Origin: Primorskyibacter flagellatus
GTDB taxonomy: Bacteria; Pseudomonadota; Alphaproteobacteria; Rhodobacterales; Rhodobacteraceae
Assembly (NCBI RefSeq): GCF_014638275.1
Contig: NZ_BMFJ01000001.1
Coordinates: 310,001 to 374,000 of the forward strand
Direction of reading: 5' to 3'
DNA length: 64,000 bases
Part shown: in pieces, positions 55,667-63,432 of the stretch
Numbering within the stretch: the first letter of the stretch is position 1
Layout of the letters: the number at the start of each line of letters is the position of its first letter
The notes under the pieces: generated by a model
What the model was told of the DNA's origin: nothing
Databases searched by the model: none
Seen by the model: only the letters and a program-made list of their open reading frames with translations
Translations under genes and position numbers: made by a program

Positions 55667-56731
55667 TCACCCAACCTTATTCACATGCCCCATCTTCCGC
55701 CCCGCCTTGACCTCTCCCTTCCCATACAGATGCACCGCCACGCCACGCTCCCCGGCCAGCCCTGCCACCCGCTCCACATCCTCCCCGATCAGGTTCTCCA
55801 TCACCACATCCGCGTAGCGTGAGCCATCGCCCAGAGGCCAGCCGGCCACGGCCCTCACGTGCTGCTCGAACTGGTCCACGACGCAGCCGTTCTGCGTCCA
55901 GTGGCCGGAGTTATGCACCCTCGGCGCGATTTCGTTGACGATCAGGCCTCCCGGAGTGACGAACAGCTCCACCCCCATGACCCCGACATAATCGAGCGCG
56001 TTCAGCACCTTGGCCGCCAGCAGGACCGCGTCCGTCCGCAGCGCCGCCGACAGCGAGGCGGGTACGGTCGTGGTGCGCAGGATGCCTTCTCGGTGCACGT
56101 TCTCGCCCGGATCGTAGCACGACACCGACCCGTCCAGCCCTCGGGCGGCGATGATCGAGACCTCGGCCGTGAAGTCGACAAAACCTTCCAGCACAGCGGG
56201 CGTTCCGTTCATCGCGACAAGCGCGGCGGGGGCGTCGGCGGGGGACATCAGCCGCGCCTGTCCCTTGCCGTCATATCCGAAGCGGCGGGTCTTCAGGATC
56301 GAGGGGGTGCCGATCGTCCCGAGCGCCGCCTCCAGCGCGGCGGCGTCGGGGATGTCGGCATAGGGCGCGACGGAGAGGCCGAGAGAGGTCAGGAATTCCT
56401 TTTCCGTCAGCCGGTCCTGGGAGATGCGCAGCGCCTCGCGCCCCGGGCGGATCGGCTTCAGCGACTCGAGGATGTCGAGGGCGGAGGTCGGGATGTTCTC
56501 GAATTCGTAAGTAATGACGTCGACGGAGTCCGCGAAACGGCGCAGCGCGTCCTTATCGGTGTACTCGGCCTGAAGGTGATAGTTGGCGACGTGGGACGCG
56601 GGGCAGTCCCCGCCCGGTTCGAAGATCACCGTCTTCAGGCCAAGCCGCGCGGCGGCGACCGACAGCATGCGGCCAAGCTGGCCACCGCCGAGGATGCCGA
56701 TGGTCGATCCGGGGGGCAGCATCTCAGTCAT
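55667..56731 (-). CDS. purK: 5-(carboxyamino)imidazole ribonucleotide synthase
   Basis: Purine synthesis: ATP-dependent carboxylation of AIR to N5-CAIR. The 354-residue ATP-grasp protein begins [37 protein letters not shown] near residue 75, [15 protein letters not shown] near 145 and [26 protein letters not shown] near 262 are diagnostic. The start ATG 56731 overlaps the purE stop by 8 bases; ATG 56743 is an equal alternative, since neither has a good ribosome site. AT-rich DNA starts about 40 bases after the stop. Confidence 0.95.
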   Translation of the reverse strand: MTEMLPPGSTIGILGGGQLGRMLSVAAARLGLKTVIFEPGGDCPASHVANYHLQAEYTDKDALRRFADSVDVITYEFENIPTSALDILESLKPIRPGREALRISQDRLTEKEFLTSLGLSVAPYADIPDAAALEAALGTIGTPSILKTRRFGYDGKGQARLMSPADAPAALVAMNGTPAVLEGFVDFTAEVSIIAARGLDGSVSCYDPGENVHREGILRTTTVPASLSAALRTDAVLLAAKVLNALDYVGVMGVELFVTPGGLIVNEIAPRVHNSGHWTQNGCVVDQFEQHVRAVAGWPLGDGSRYADVVMENLIGEDVERVAGLAGERGVAVHLYGKGEVKAGRKMGHVNKVG

Positions 56732-57212
56732 CGGCGGGCTCATCAGGAATGGAGGCAGAGAGCGCCTCGCGCCATGCGTCCAGCCGTCCGGCCAGCGCGG
56801 GGTCGTTCAGGGCGAGGATCCCGGCGGCCATGAGACCGGCATTGGCCGCCCCGGCCGCCCCGATCGCCATGGTCGCGACAGGGAAGCCCTTGGGCATCTG
56901 GACGATGGAATAGAGCGAATCCACACCCGACAGCGCCTTCGTCTGCACCGGCACGCCGATCACCGGCACGCGGGTCTTCGACGCCATCATGCCCGGCAGA
57001 TGCGCCGCCCCTCCGGCCCCGGCGATGATGACGTGCAGGCCCCGGTCCGCAGCCGCCTTGCCATAGGTCCACAGCCGGTCGGGCGTGCGGTGCGCGGAGA
57101 CGATCTTCGTCTCATAGGCGACGCCAAGCTCGTCGAGTATGGTCGCGGCCTCCTTCATCGTGGGCCAGTCGGACTGGCTTCCCATGATGATGCCTACGCG
57201 AATGTCGGTCAT
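56724..57212 (-). CDS. purE: N5-CAIR mutase
   Basis: Converts N5-CAIR to CAIR, the step after PurK. The 162-residue class I PurE starts [18 protein letters not shown] and has [11 protein letters not shown] near residue 43 and [15 protein letters not shown] near 65, with the conserved His for carboxylate shift. GGAGA precedes ATG 57212. It is coupled to purK by overlap. Confidence 0.97.
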   Translation of the reverse strand: MTDIRVGIIMGSQSDWPTMKEAATILDELGVAYETKIVSAHRTPDRLWTYGKAAADRGLHVIIAGAGGAAHLPGMMASKTRVPVIGVPVQTKALSGVDSLYSIVQMPKGFPVATMAIGAAGAANAGLMAAGILALNDPALAGRLDAWREALSASIPDEPADD

Positions 57213-57290
57213 GTCGGTCTCCGATCTGAGACTTCGGGTTATAAGGGGTTCGGCGCGTGGCGCAATCAGAGAGCGGCGCGCGCCGCCGCG

Positions 57291-57358
57291 CCCCTTTCGC
57301 CTTGCTCCAAATATCCCGGGGGAGGCGCGGGTCCCGCGCCCGGGGGCAGAGCCCCCGT
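57291..57358 (-). repeat. dispersed CTCCGGCGGG-ATATTT repeat, copy 3
   Basis: Read on the minus strand: hairpin GGGGGCTCTGCCCCC, hairpin GGCGCGGGACCCGCGCC, then TCCCCCGGGATATTTGGAGC and AAGGCGAAAGGGG. It lies between DUF465 and purE, both minus strand, so it sits in a 172-base tandem gap. The end GCGAAAGGG is shared with copy 4 at 59.8 kb. Confidence 0.75.
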
Positions 57359-57384
57359 CCGGTCCCGACCATCCTGCCGGACCG

Positions 57385-57609
57385 TCAGGCGATGATGTCG
57401 GGGGTCAGGCGGTCCTCGATCTGGGCGATCCGGTCCTTTAGCAGCAGCTTCTGCTTCTTCAGCCGCTGCAGGGTCAGCTGGTCGGCGGTGCCGCGGTCGT
57501 GCAGCGCGGCAATCGCGGCGTCCAGATCGGCATGTTCGCGGCGGAACACCTGCAGTTCGACCCTCAGGACCTCATCGGTCTTCATCGAGATGTCGCTGCG
57601 CGCATTCAT
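57385..57609 (-). CDS. YdcH family protein (DUF465)
   Basis: A 74-residue, mostly helical protein: [22 protein letters not shown] and [22 protein letters not shown] are the two helices of DUF465, ending in the typical LKDRIA(Q)[11 protein letters not shown]. These small proteins are common and of unknown function. GGGGAAT precedes ATG 57609. It is divergent from the hsp20 operon. Confidence 0.88.
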   Translation of the reverse strand: MNARSDISMKTDEVLRVELQVFRREHADLDAAIAALHDRGTADQLTLQRLKKQKLLLKDRIAQIEDRLTPDIIA

Positions 57610-57673
57610 GTCGCGATTCCCCTCAGGTTGCAGGACTTTGACAATACCCCAGCTTCCGGGTCGCGGCAAAGCC

Positions 57674-57702
57674 CTTGCGCCGCACCGGGGGGCTGCCCAT
57701 AT
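57674..57702 (+). promoter_or_regulatory. RpoH-type promoter of hsp20
   Basis: CTTGCG (57674-57679), 15-base spacer, GCCCATAT (57695-57702). This resembles the sigma-32 consensus CTTGAA-N13-15-CCCCATNT closely, predicts a start near 57709, and lies upstream of an Hsp20 gene. An RpoH gene is 29 kb away in this window. Confidence 0.65.
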
Positions 57703-57737
57703 TTGCATCACGGGGCCGCCGCAACGGGGCCTCGCCC

Positions 57738-57769
57738 GACTGTCGCTTAAAGACCAAGGACGTGTCATG
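57738..57769 (+). ncRNA. ROSE-like RNA thermometer hairpin over the hsp20 start
   Basis: GTCGCTT (57742-57748) pairs with the Shine-Dalgarno AAGGAC (57756-57761) across a 7-base loop, leaving one bulged G (57745). The stem can extend through GAC/GTC (57738-57740, 57764-57766) up to the ATG. The anti-SD part TCGCT equals the ROSE signature U(U/C)GCU, in which an unpaired or mispaired G is essential for melting with heat. ROSE elements control hsp20 genes in rhizobia; here the predicted leader is about 58 bases, so this would be a short version. Confidence 0.6.
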
Positions 57770-58180
57770 ACAAAGATGACCCTGGGGGCACACCCCTACA
57801 TGCTGGGGTTCGAGCAGCTGGAACGGCTGTTGGAACGATCTGCGAAGACCGGCAACGACGGCTATCCCCCGTTCAACATCGAACAGACCTCCGACCGGTC
57901 CTACCGCATCACGCTCGCCGTCGCCGGGTTTGCCGAAAGCGATCTGAGCATTACTCTTGAAGACAGCCAGCTGGTGATACGCGGCCGTCAGGGCGAGGAG
58001 GCGGAGGGCCGTCACTTCCTGCACCGCGGGATCGCGGCGCGTCAGTTCCAGCGCAGCTTTGTGCTGGCCGACGGCGTCGAGGTCGGCGAGGCGATCATGG
58101 AGAATGGTCTGCTGCATGTCGATCTCACCCGGGTGGAACCCGAAAAGGTCGTACAGACCATCCGCATCAGAAAGGGGTAA
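57767..58180 (+). CDS. small heat shock protein Hsp20
   Basis: A 137-residue alpha-crystallin-domain chaperone that holds unfolding proteins. PPFNIEQTSDRSYRITLAVAGFAESDLSITLEDSQLVIRG forms the first half of the domain; HRGIAARQFQRSFVLADGVEVGEAIMENGLLHVDL the second, with the A-x-x-x-n-G-x-L motif as MENGLLHVDL; the C-terminal I-x-I anchor is IRI near residue 133. ATG 57767 has AAGGA 6 bases upstream, inside a thermometer-like hairpin. It forms an operon with a DUF1150 gene 3 bases downstream. Confidence 0.95.
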   Translation: MTKMTLGAHPYMLGFEQLERLLERSAKTGNDGYPPFNIEQTSDRSYRITLAVAGFAESDLSITLEDSQLVIRGRQGEEAEGRHFLHRGIAARQFQRSFVLADGVEVGEAIMENGLLHVDLTRVEPEKVVQTIRIRKG

Positions 58181-58183
58181 GTC

Positions 58184-58408
58184 ATGAACGTAGAATACGA
58201 AATTCCGCAGGATGCCGCCCGGATTGTCTATGTCCGGGAAGTGAAGGTTTCCGATCTGCCCCACGAAGTGCAGGTGCAGGCCGAAGGGCTCGACCACCTC
58301 TATGCGGTGCATGACGAGAGCGGCGAACGGCTGGCGCTTGTGAAGGACCGTGACATGGCCTTCGTGCTGGCTCGGCAGAACGACATGGCACCCGTGGCCG
58401 TCCACTAG
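58184..58408 (+). CDS. DUF1150 family protein
   Basis: A 74-residue protein of the alphaproteobacterial DUF1150 family, commonly found behind Hsp20 genes. IVYVREVKVSDLPHEVQVQAEG and LYAVHDESGERLALVKDRDMAFVLARQNDM match the family. Function unknown; co-occurrence suggests a stress-related helper of the small heat shock protein. AAGGGG lies upstream of ATG 58184. Confidence 0.88.
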   Translation: MNVEYEIPQDAARIVYVREVKVSDLPHEVQVQAEGLDHLYAVHDESGERLALVKDRDMAFVLARQNDMAPVAVH

Positions 58409-58540
58409 GACCCATCTTGCGCGCCGGTCCACCCGGCGCGTCTTCTGCGAAACACCCCCGACAGACCGGACCATCGCGCAGCGCAATCCCCTTGCGCGGG
58501 TTGCTGCGGCGCGGCTAGCTGGCGGCGAGGGGGTGCGGGC

Positions 58541-59578
58541 ATGGGCACACGAGACGCGTTCACCATCGGAGAGACCACCGTCGCCGCCGGGCGGCGGGAG
58601 ACGGCCGACCTGCCGGTTTCGGTACTCCCGGATCACACGCCGGTGTCCCTGCGCGTCCATGTGATCCACGGCAAGCGCCCCGGCCCTGTCTGTTTCGTCA
58701 GTGCCGCCGTGCACGGGGACGAGGTGATCGGGGTCGAGATCGCCCGCCGTCTTCTGGGGCAGAAGTCGCTGTCCGGTCTGCGCGGTACGTTGCTGGTGGT
58801 GCCGATCGTGAACACCTTCGGGTTCCTGAACCGGTCGCGCTATCTGCCGGACCGGCGCGACCTGAACAGGTCGTTTCCCGGCAGCGAAGGCGGGTCGCTC
58901 GGCGCGCGGCTGGCGCATCTGTTCCTGCATGAAGTCGTCCTGCGCTGCGATTTCGGCATCGACCTGCATTCCGCCGCGATCAACCGCACCAACCTGCCTC
59001 AGGTCCGGGTCACGCCCGAAGATACGCGGCTGATGGAACTGGCGCGGGTCTTCGGCGCGCCGGTCATCATCCCGTCGTCAGAACGGGGCGGATCGCTGCG
59101 CGCGGAGGCGCGGGGGCGGGGCGTCGAGACGATCCTTTACGAGGCGGGCGAGGGGCTGCGGGTGGACGAGACCGCCGTGCGGATCGGCGTGGCCGGAATC
59201 CTGAGGGTGCTGAGGCATCGCGGCATGCTGGCGGGGCGGACCCCGAAGGTCCGTGCGCCGTTGCTGGCCCGCCGTTCGCTCTGGGTGCGAGCGCCGGGGG
59301 GTGGTCTGCTGACCAGCTTTCACGAGGATGGGGCGCAGGTCATGCGTGGCGACCTGCTGGCGCGGGTGGCCAACCCTTTCGGCGGGGAAGAGGCGGAACT
59401 GCGCGCGCCGATCGACGGGATCGTCGTGGGACGCGCGGTGATGCCGGTGGTGAACGAGGGCGACGCCGTGTTCCACATCGCCGAGATCGAGAAGGCGCTG
59501 CCTGAGGGGCTGGCCCTGGAGGAGATCGCAAAGCATCTGTCGAGGGATCCCCTGTTCGATGAGGACGAGATCATCTGA
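58541..59578 (+). CDS. AstE/AspA family zinc hydrolase
   Basis: A 345-residue M14-type zinc deacylase of the succinylglutamate desuccinylase/aspartoacylase group. AVHGDEVIGVEIARRLL near residue 63 holds the His and Glu zinc ligands, DRRDLNRSFPG near 110 the substrate-binding Arg residues, and DFGIDLHSAAINRTNLPQVR near 136 the third ligand; YEAGEG near 190 includes the catalytic Glu. The C-terminal third is a biotinyl-like beta barrel (GDLLARVANPFGGEEAELRAPIDGIVVGR). In many proteobacteria it is paired with a RimK-type ATP-grasp ligase; none follows here. The substrate is probably an N-acyl amino acid or peptide. Confidence 0.87.
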   Translation: MGTRDAFTIGETTVAAGRRETADLPVSVLPDHTPVSLRVHVIHGKRPGPVCFVSAAVHGDEVIGVEIARRLLGQKSLSGLRGTLLVVPIVNTFGFLNRSRYLPDRRDLNRSFPGSEGGSLGARLAHLFLHEVVLRCDFGIDLHSAAINRTNLPQVRVTPEDTRLMELARVFGAPVIIPSSERGGSLRAEARGRGVETILYEAGEGLRVDETAVRIGVAGILRVLRHRGMLAGRTPKVRAPLLARRSLWVRAPGGGLLTSFHEDGAQVMRGDLLARVANPFGGEEAELRAPIDGIVVGRAVMPVVNEGDAVFHIAEIEKALPEGLALEEIAKHLSRDPLFDEDEII

Positions 59579-59734
59579 CGCCGGGCAGGCGTGTCAGGTA
59601 AGGTCACCCTCGGGCTTGGCCCCAAGAACTCCGGTCATTGGTGCCCGCTGTCGGATGGACGCTCTGGGCGAACACGATGACGGAGCAGGGCAGGATCACT
59701 AGATTTGTTGCGCCGCGCGGCTGGTCGACGGGAT

Positions 59735-59798
59735 GGGGGCGCTGCCCCCGTCCTGCGGACTCCTCCGGGATATTTCAGGCAAGATGAAAAGCGAAAGG
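59735..59798 (+). repeat. dispersed CTCCGGCGGG-ATATTT repeat, copy 4
   Basis: Hairpin GGGGGCGCTGCCCCC (59735-59749), GTCCTGCGGAC, then TCCTCCGGGATATTTCAGGC and AAGATGAAAAGCGAAAGG. It lies in the 264-base gap between the AstE-like and sat genes (convergent). A decayed CATCCTCGG-like stretch is at about 59603-59622. The GCGAAAGGG end of the repeat also supplies one arm of the sat terminator. Confidence 0.75.
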
Positions 59799-59821
59799 GC
59801 CTCCGCGGCGGGAGGCCCTTT
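59794..59821 (-). terminator. intrinsic terminator of sat-cysC
   Basis: AAAGGGCCTCC (59794-59804) and GGAGGCCCTTT (59811-59821) form an 11-bp stem with a 6-base loop. It lies 22 bases after the stop of the minus-strand sulfurylase/kinase gene. The A tract becomes a T tract on that strand. Confidence 0.85.
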
Positions 59822-59842
59822 CTCACGGGTTTGTCTGGCCAC

Positions 59843-61558
59843 TCAGTGTGCGGCGATCAGGCCCATGCTTTCCAGTTTCAGGATCACCTGATGCGCGCAG
59901 TTGTCGACATCGGTGCCTTCGGTCTCGACCCGCAATTCGGGGTTTTCGGGCACGTCGTAGGGGTCGGAGATCCCGGTGAACTCCTTGATCTTGCCTTCGC
60001 GCGCCAGCTTGTAGAGCCCCTTGCGGTCCCGCTTTTCGCATTCCTCGATAGAGGTGGCGACGTGGACCTCGATGAAGGCGCCGAATGCTTCAATGTCCTC
60101 GCGCACAGCACGGCGGGTGGTGGCGTAGGGCGCGATCGGGGCGCAGATGGCAATACCGCCGTTCTTGGTGATCTCGGAGGCGACGTAGCCGATGCGGCGG
60201 ATGTTGAGATCGCGGTGCTCTTTCGAAAAGCCGAGTTCCGAGCTGAGGTTCTTGCGGACGATGTCACCGTCGAGCAGCGTCACCGGGCGGCCGCCCATTT
60301 CCATCAGCTTGACCATGACGGCGTTGGCGATGGTGGACTTGCCGGAGCCGGAGAAGCCGGTGAAGAAGACCGTGAAGCCCTGCTTGGAGCGCGGCGGCCG
60401 GGTCTTGCGCAGTTCGGCGACGACCTCGGGGAAGGAGAACCATTCGGGGATCTCCAGACCCTCGGCCAGGCGGCGGCGAAGTTCGGTGCCGGAGATGTTG
60501 AGGATCGTGACGTCGTCCTTGTCCGCGATCTCGTCATTGGGTTCGTACTGGGCGCGCTCCTGCACATAGACCATGTGTTTGAAGTCGACCATTTCGATGC
60601 CCATCTCCTCCTGATGCTGGCGGAACAGGTCCTGCGCATCGTAGGGGCCGTAGAAATCCTCGCCCTTGGAGTTGTTGCCGGGGCCGGCGTGGTCGCGGCC
60701 GACGATGAAATGGGTGCAACCGTAGTTCTTGCGGATCAGGCCGTGCCAGACGGCCTCGCGCGGGCCGGCCATGCGCATGGCAAGCGGCAGGAGCGACATG
60801 GTGGTGGTGGATCCCGGGTACTTGTCCAGAACCGCCTCGTAGCAGCGAACGCGGGTGAAGTGATCGACGTCGCCCGGCTTGGTCATGCCCACAACCGGAT
60901 GGATCAGCAGGTTGGCCTGGGCTTCGCGTGCGGCACGGAAGGTCAGTTCCTGGTGCGCGCGGTGCAGCGGGTTGCGGGTCTGGAAGGCGACGACCTTGCG
61001 CCAGCCAAGCTTGCGGAAATAAGCGCGGAGTTCGTTCGGGGTGTCGCGACGGGCGCGGAAGTCATAGTGCACCGGCTGCTGGATGCCGGTGACCGGGCCA
61101 CCGAGGTAAATCTTGCCGGCGGTGTTGTGCAGGTAGTTCACTGCGGGGTGCGCCTGATCGTCTGCACCGAAGACCTTCTCGGCCTCGCGCGCCTTGTTCG
61201 GCTCCCAACGATCGGTAACGGTCATGGTGGCGAGGATCACGCCTTCCTGGTCGCGCAGGGCGATGTCCTGACCGATCTCAAGGCTGTCCGCGAATTTTTC
61301 GGATACATCGAGGGTGATCGGCATCGGCCAGAGCGACCCGTCCGCCAGGCGCATGTTTTCAACGACGCCGTCGTAATCCTCTTCCGAAAGGAAGCCTTTG
61401 AGCGGGTTGAACCCGCCGTTCATCAGCAGTTCGAGGTCGCAGATCTGGCGCGGGGAAAGGTCCCAGCTGGTCAGATCGGCCGCTTCGACCTTGAGTTTCT
61501 GGGCAGATTCGTAGGAAACGAAAAGTTCTGGAATGGGGGCAAGATTGTTGGTGGCCAT
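59843..61558 (-). CDS. bifunctional sulfate adenylyltransferase/adenylylsulfate kinase
   Basis: A 571-residue fusion that activates sulfate to APS and then PAPS. Residues 1 to about 390 are an ATP sulfurylase of the single-chain Sat/Met3 type, with QTRNPLHRAHQ near residue 197, GRDHAGPG near 284 and MSLLPLAMRMAGPREA near 258. From about 395 to the end is APS kinase: Walker A FTGFSGSGKST, DGDIVRKNLSSELGFSKEHRDLNIRRIGYVA, and FTGISDPYDVPENPEL. This order (Sat-CysC) differs from the CysDN route of E. coli. ATG 61558 (MATNNLAPIPELF) has GAGAG upstream. Assimilation rather than sulfur oxidation is inferred from the kinase domain. Confidence 0.95.
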   Translation of the reverse strand: MATNNLAPIPELFVSYESAQKLKVEAADLTSWDLSPRQICDLELLMNGGFNPLKGFLSEEDYDGVVENMRLADGSLWPMPITLDVSEKFADSLEIGQDIALRDQEGVILATMTVTDRWEPNKAREAEKVFGADDQAHPAVNYLHNTAGKIYLGGPVTGIQQPVHYDFRARRDTPNELRAYFRKLGWRKVVAFQTRNPLHRAHQELTFRAAREAQANLLIHPVVGMTKPGDVDHFTRVRCYEAVLDKYPGSTTTMSLLPLAMRMAGPREAVWHGLIRKNYGCTHFIVGRDHAGPGNNSKGEDFYGPYDAQDLFRQHQEEMGIEMVDFKHMVYVQERAQYEPNDEIADKDDVTILNISGTELRRRLAEGLEIPEWFSFPEVVAELRKTRPPRSKQGFTVFFTGFSGSGKSTIANAVMVKLMEMGGRPVTLLDGDIVRKNLSSELGFSKEHRDLNIRRIGYVASEITKNGGIAICAPIAPYATTRRAVREDIEAFGAFIEVHVATSIEECEKRDRKGLYKLAREGKIKEFTGISDPYDVPENPELRVETEGTDVDNCAHQVILKLESMGLIAAH

Positions 61559-61761
61559 CGATAACTCTCTGTCAGCAAATGTCGGCGCGATCAGGCGGTG
61601 CGTCGCAAGGTGCCTAGTCCGCCGGGCATGCAAAAGGCAAGCCGATCTGTAGTGAAAAGCTCAAGTTCGGGCGGGAATGCCGCACTGCGGCGACACCGGG
61701 GAATGAAATTCCGGAAAATCGGGCAATGTGGCGGAAATTGTTTCCCTTTGGTGCCTGCCGG

Positions 61762-63432
61762 TTACTCGGCGAAGATGCCTTGTGAAAGGGCGAACAGCGA
61801 TCCGGCGTGAATCCGCTTGAGCACGCGGGCGCGCACCATGTAGCGCCCTTCGGGCAGGGGATCAGGGTCGGTAAAGGTGGTGGCGTCGATGCTTTCGGGG
61901 CCGAGGGGGGCAAAGATCCCGTCAGGGCCGGCGCGGTAGAGCCGGTAGGTCGCGCCGGCTTCGGCGCTGGCCGTCCAGGTCAGCGTGACGTCGTCTGCCG
62001 TGCGGGTCAGAGTGAGGTCGGCAGGCGGCAGGACAGGGAAGGCGTGCAGGGTCGGGTCGCCAAGCAGGGTGCCCCAGACCGGGTGAAACATAGGGTACTG
62101 ACCGGTCGGCAGGTAATCTGAGGTGTCGAAGCGGCCCGGCATGTCGGGCCCGTTGTTCACGGTGCGCATCTGGGCGTCGCCGATGGTCCGTCCGACAGCC
62201 ATCCCATGCAGTCGCCATGCGGGGCGCGCGCCCCAGGCCACGGCGAGCGCCTGGTTCGGCTCGGCCATGATGGCGGCCATGGCGTTGTTCACCCGTTCGA
62301 TACTGGGTTTGTAGCTGCCGAAGTTGATCGCGAAGGTCGGGCGGGCCGCGTGCTCCGTAAGGTAGCGCCGACCGTTGGCGTCGCCGAAATCCACGCCGAA
62401 CAGCCAGCGCCGGGTTTCACCGGCGTCGTGGTGGCCGCCTTCGGTCACGTTGACCGGACCGACAATATTGGCGAGGCCCTCACCCTCGACAAAGAGGTGG
62501 TGCGGTCTGCCCAGATACGCCTCCCGCAGGTCGCCCCATTCGCCGTGCCGCCAGGCATGGTTGCGGTCGAAATAGGCGCGGAGAAAGGTGGTTTCCATCT
62601 CGGGCTGACGCGGGGCGGTGCGGGAGAAGTCGATACGACCCACCATGGCCTCGATCCGGCCGTCGGGAATGGTGGAGGGCACCAGAATTCCGTCCTCGCG
62701 GGCCGGCCATTCGGTATCGAGATCGGCGTAGAACAGATCGGTCCCGAAAGCCCGCGCCTCATGCCCGTCGGGTGCGATGCGTCCGCTCTGTACGAGCGGG
62801 ACGGGACCGACGAGGACGATGGCGAAGTCACCGGCACTTCGGGTCAGATAGGCGGTGCGGATCTCGGATTTCAGTGTCCGGGCCAGCGGCAGGGTCTGCG
62901 CGGGGTCGAGATCGCGACCGGATGGGACGGACAGGTCGACAAGATGCCAGCCGTCGCCGGTCAGGTCATCGCGGAACCGGTCAAGCTGCGGCGCGATCAC
63001 GTCTCCGGTGCCCTCGGCCACCACTAGGACGGCGGTGCCCCGGTGGTCGGGGGTGTCGAGGCCGGTTCCGCCAGCCCAGTATCCCTGGTCTATCACCCCG
63101 CGCCCGATGCGGCGGACGCGATATTCCCATTCGGTTCCGGGCGTAGCGGTATCGTCGCGATAGAACTGTACAGGCCCCGCGCCGGGCGCGATGACCTGCC
63201 AGCTGGCGATGCCTGTCTCGCCAAGCGGACGGCGGCTGATTTCGGCGTTTCCGGCAATGCGGGGCCTGGCGTCGGGCCAGATCAGGCGGATCGACCCGTC
63301 AGAGGTTTCGGCGTCCAGCGGCAGGCCGCCGGGCAGACCGCCGCGGGTTTCAGCCTGCAGGGGCAGGGCGGAGAGGGCGCAGACCAGTACCGCGCCCAGA
63401 CATGTGGCAAACCGGGTGGCCGGGTCAGGCAC
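61762..63432 (-). CDS. secreted protein with gingipain (C25)-like core and FnIII-like ends
   Basis: A 556-residue predicted exported protein. After a signal peptide (LGAVLVCALSALPLQAET) there is a beta-rich domain (SDGSIRLIWPDARP) that looks fibronectin-like, then a central region with DFAIVLVGPVPLV, AFGTDLFYADLDTEWP and IPDGRIEAMVGRIDFS, the order of features seen in C25 (gingipain-type) peptidases. A second FnIII-like domain (LTLTRTADDVTLTWTASAEAGATYRLYRAG) closes it. A single Cys is in the signal region only, so the usual catalytic Cys is missing. I use GTG 63432, which overlaps the trxB stop by 8 bases; no ATG is near. Function unknown. Confidence 0.68.
   Translation of the reverse strand: MPDPATRFATCLGAVLVCALSALPLQAETRGGLPGGLPLDAETSDGSIRLIWPDARPRIAGNAEISRRPLGETGIASWQVIAPGAGPVQFYRDDTATPGTEWEYRVRRIGRGVIDQGYWAGGTGLDTPDHRGTAVLVVAEGTGDVIAPQLDRFRDDLTGDGWHLVDLSVPSGRDLDPAQTLPLARTLKSEIRTAYLTRSAGDFAIVLVGPVPLVQSGRIAPDGHEARAFGTDLFYADLDTEWPAREDGILVPSTIPDGRIEAMVGRIDFSRTAPRQPEMETTFLRAYFDRNHAWRHGEWGDLREAYLGRPHHLFVEGEGLANIVGPVNVTEGGHHDAGETRRWLFGVDFGDANGRRYLTEHAARPTFAINFGSYKPSIERVNNAMAAIMAEPNQALAVAWGARPAWRLHGMAVGRTIGDAQMRTVNNGPDMPGRFDTSDYLPTGQYPMFHPVWGTLLGDPTLHAFPVLPPADLTLTRTADDVTLTWTASAEAGATYRLYRAGPDGIFAPLGPESIDATTFTDPDPLPEGRYMVRARVLKRIHAGSLFALSQGIFAE

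Noticed and set aside
58541-59578. AstE as part of an arginine succinyltransferase (ast) operon
   Set aside because: No astA, astB, astC or astD neighbours, and the C-terminal barrel fits the RimK-associated subgroup better.
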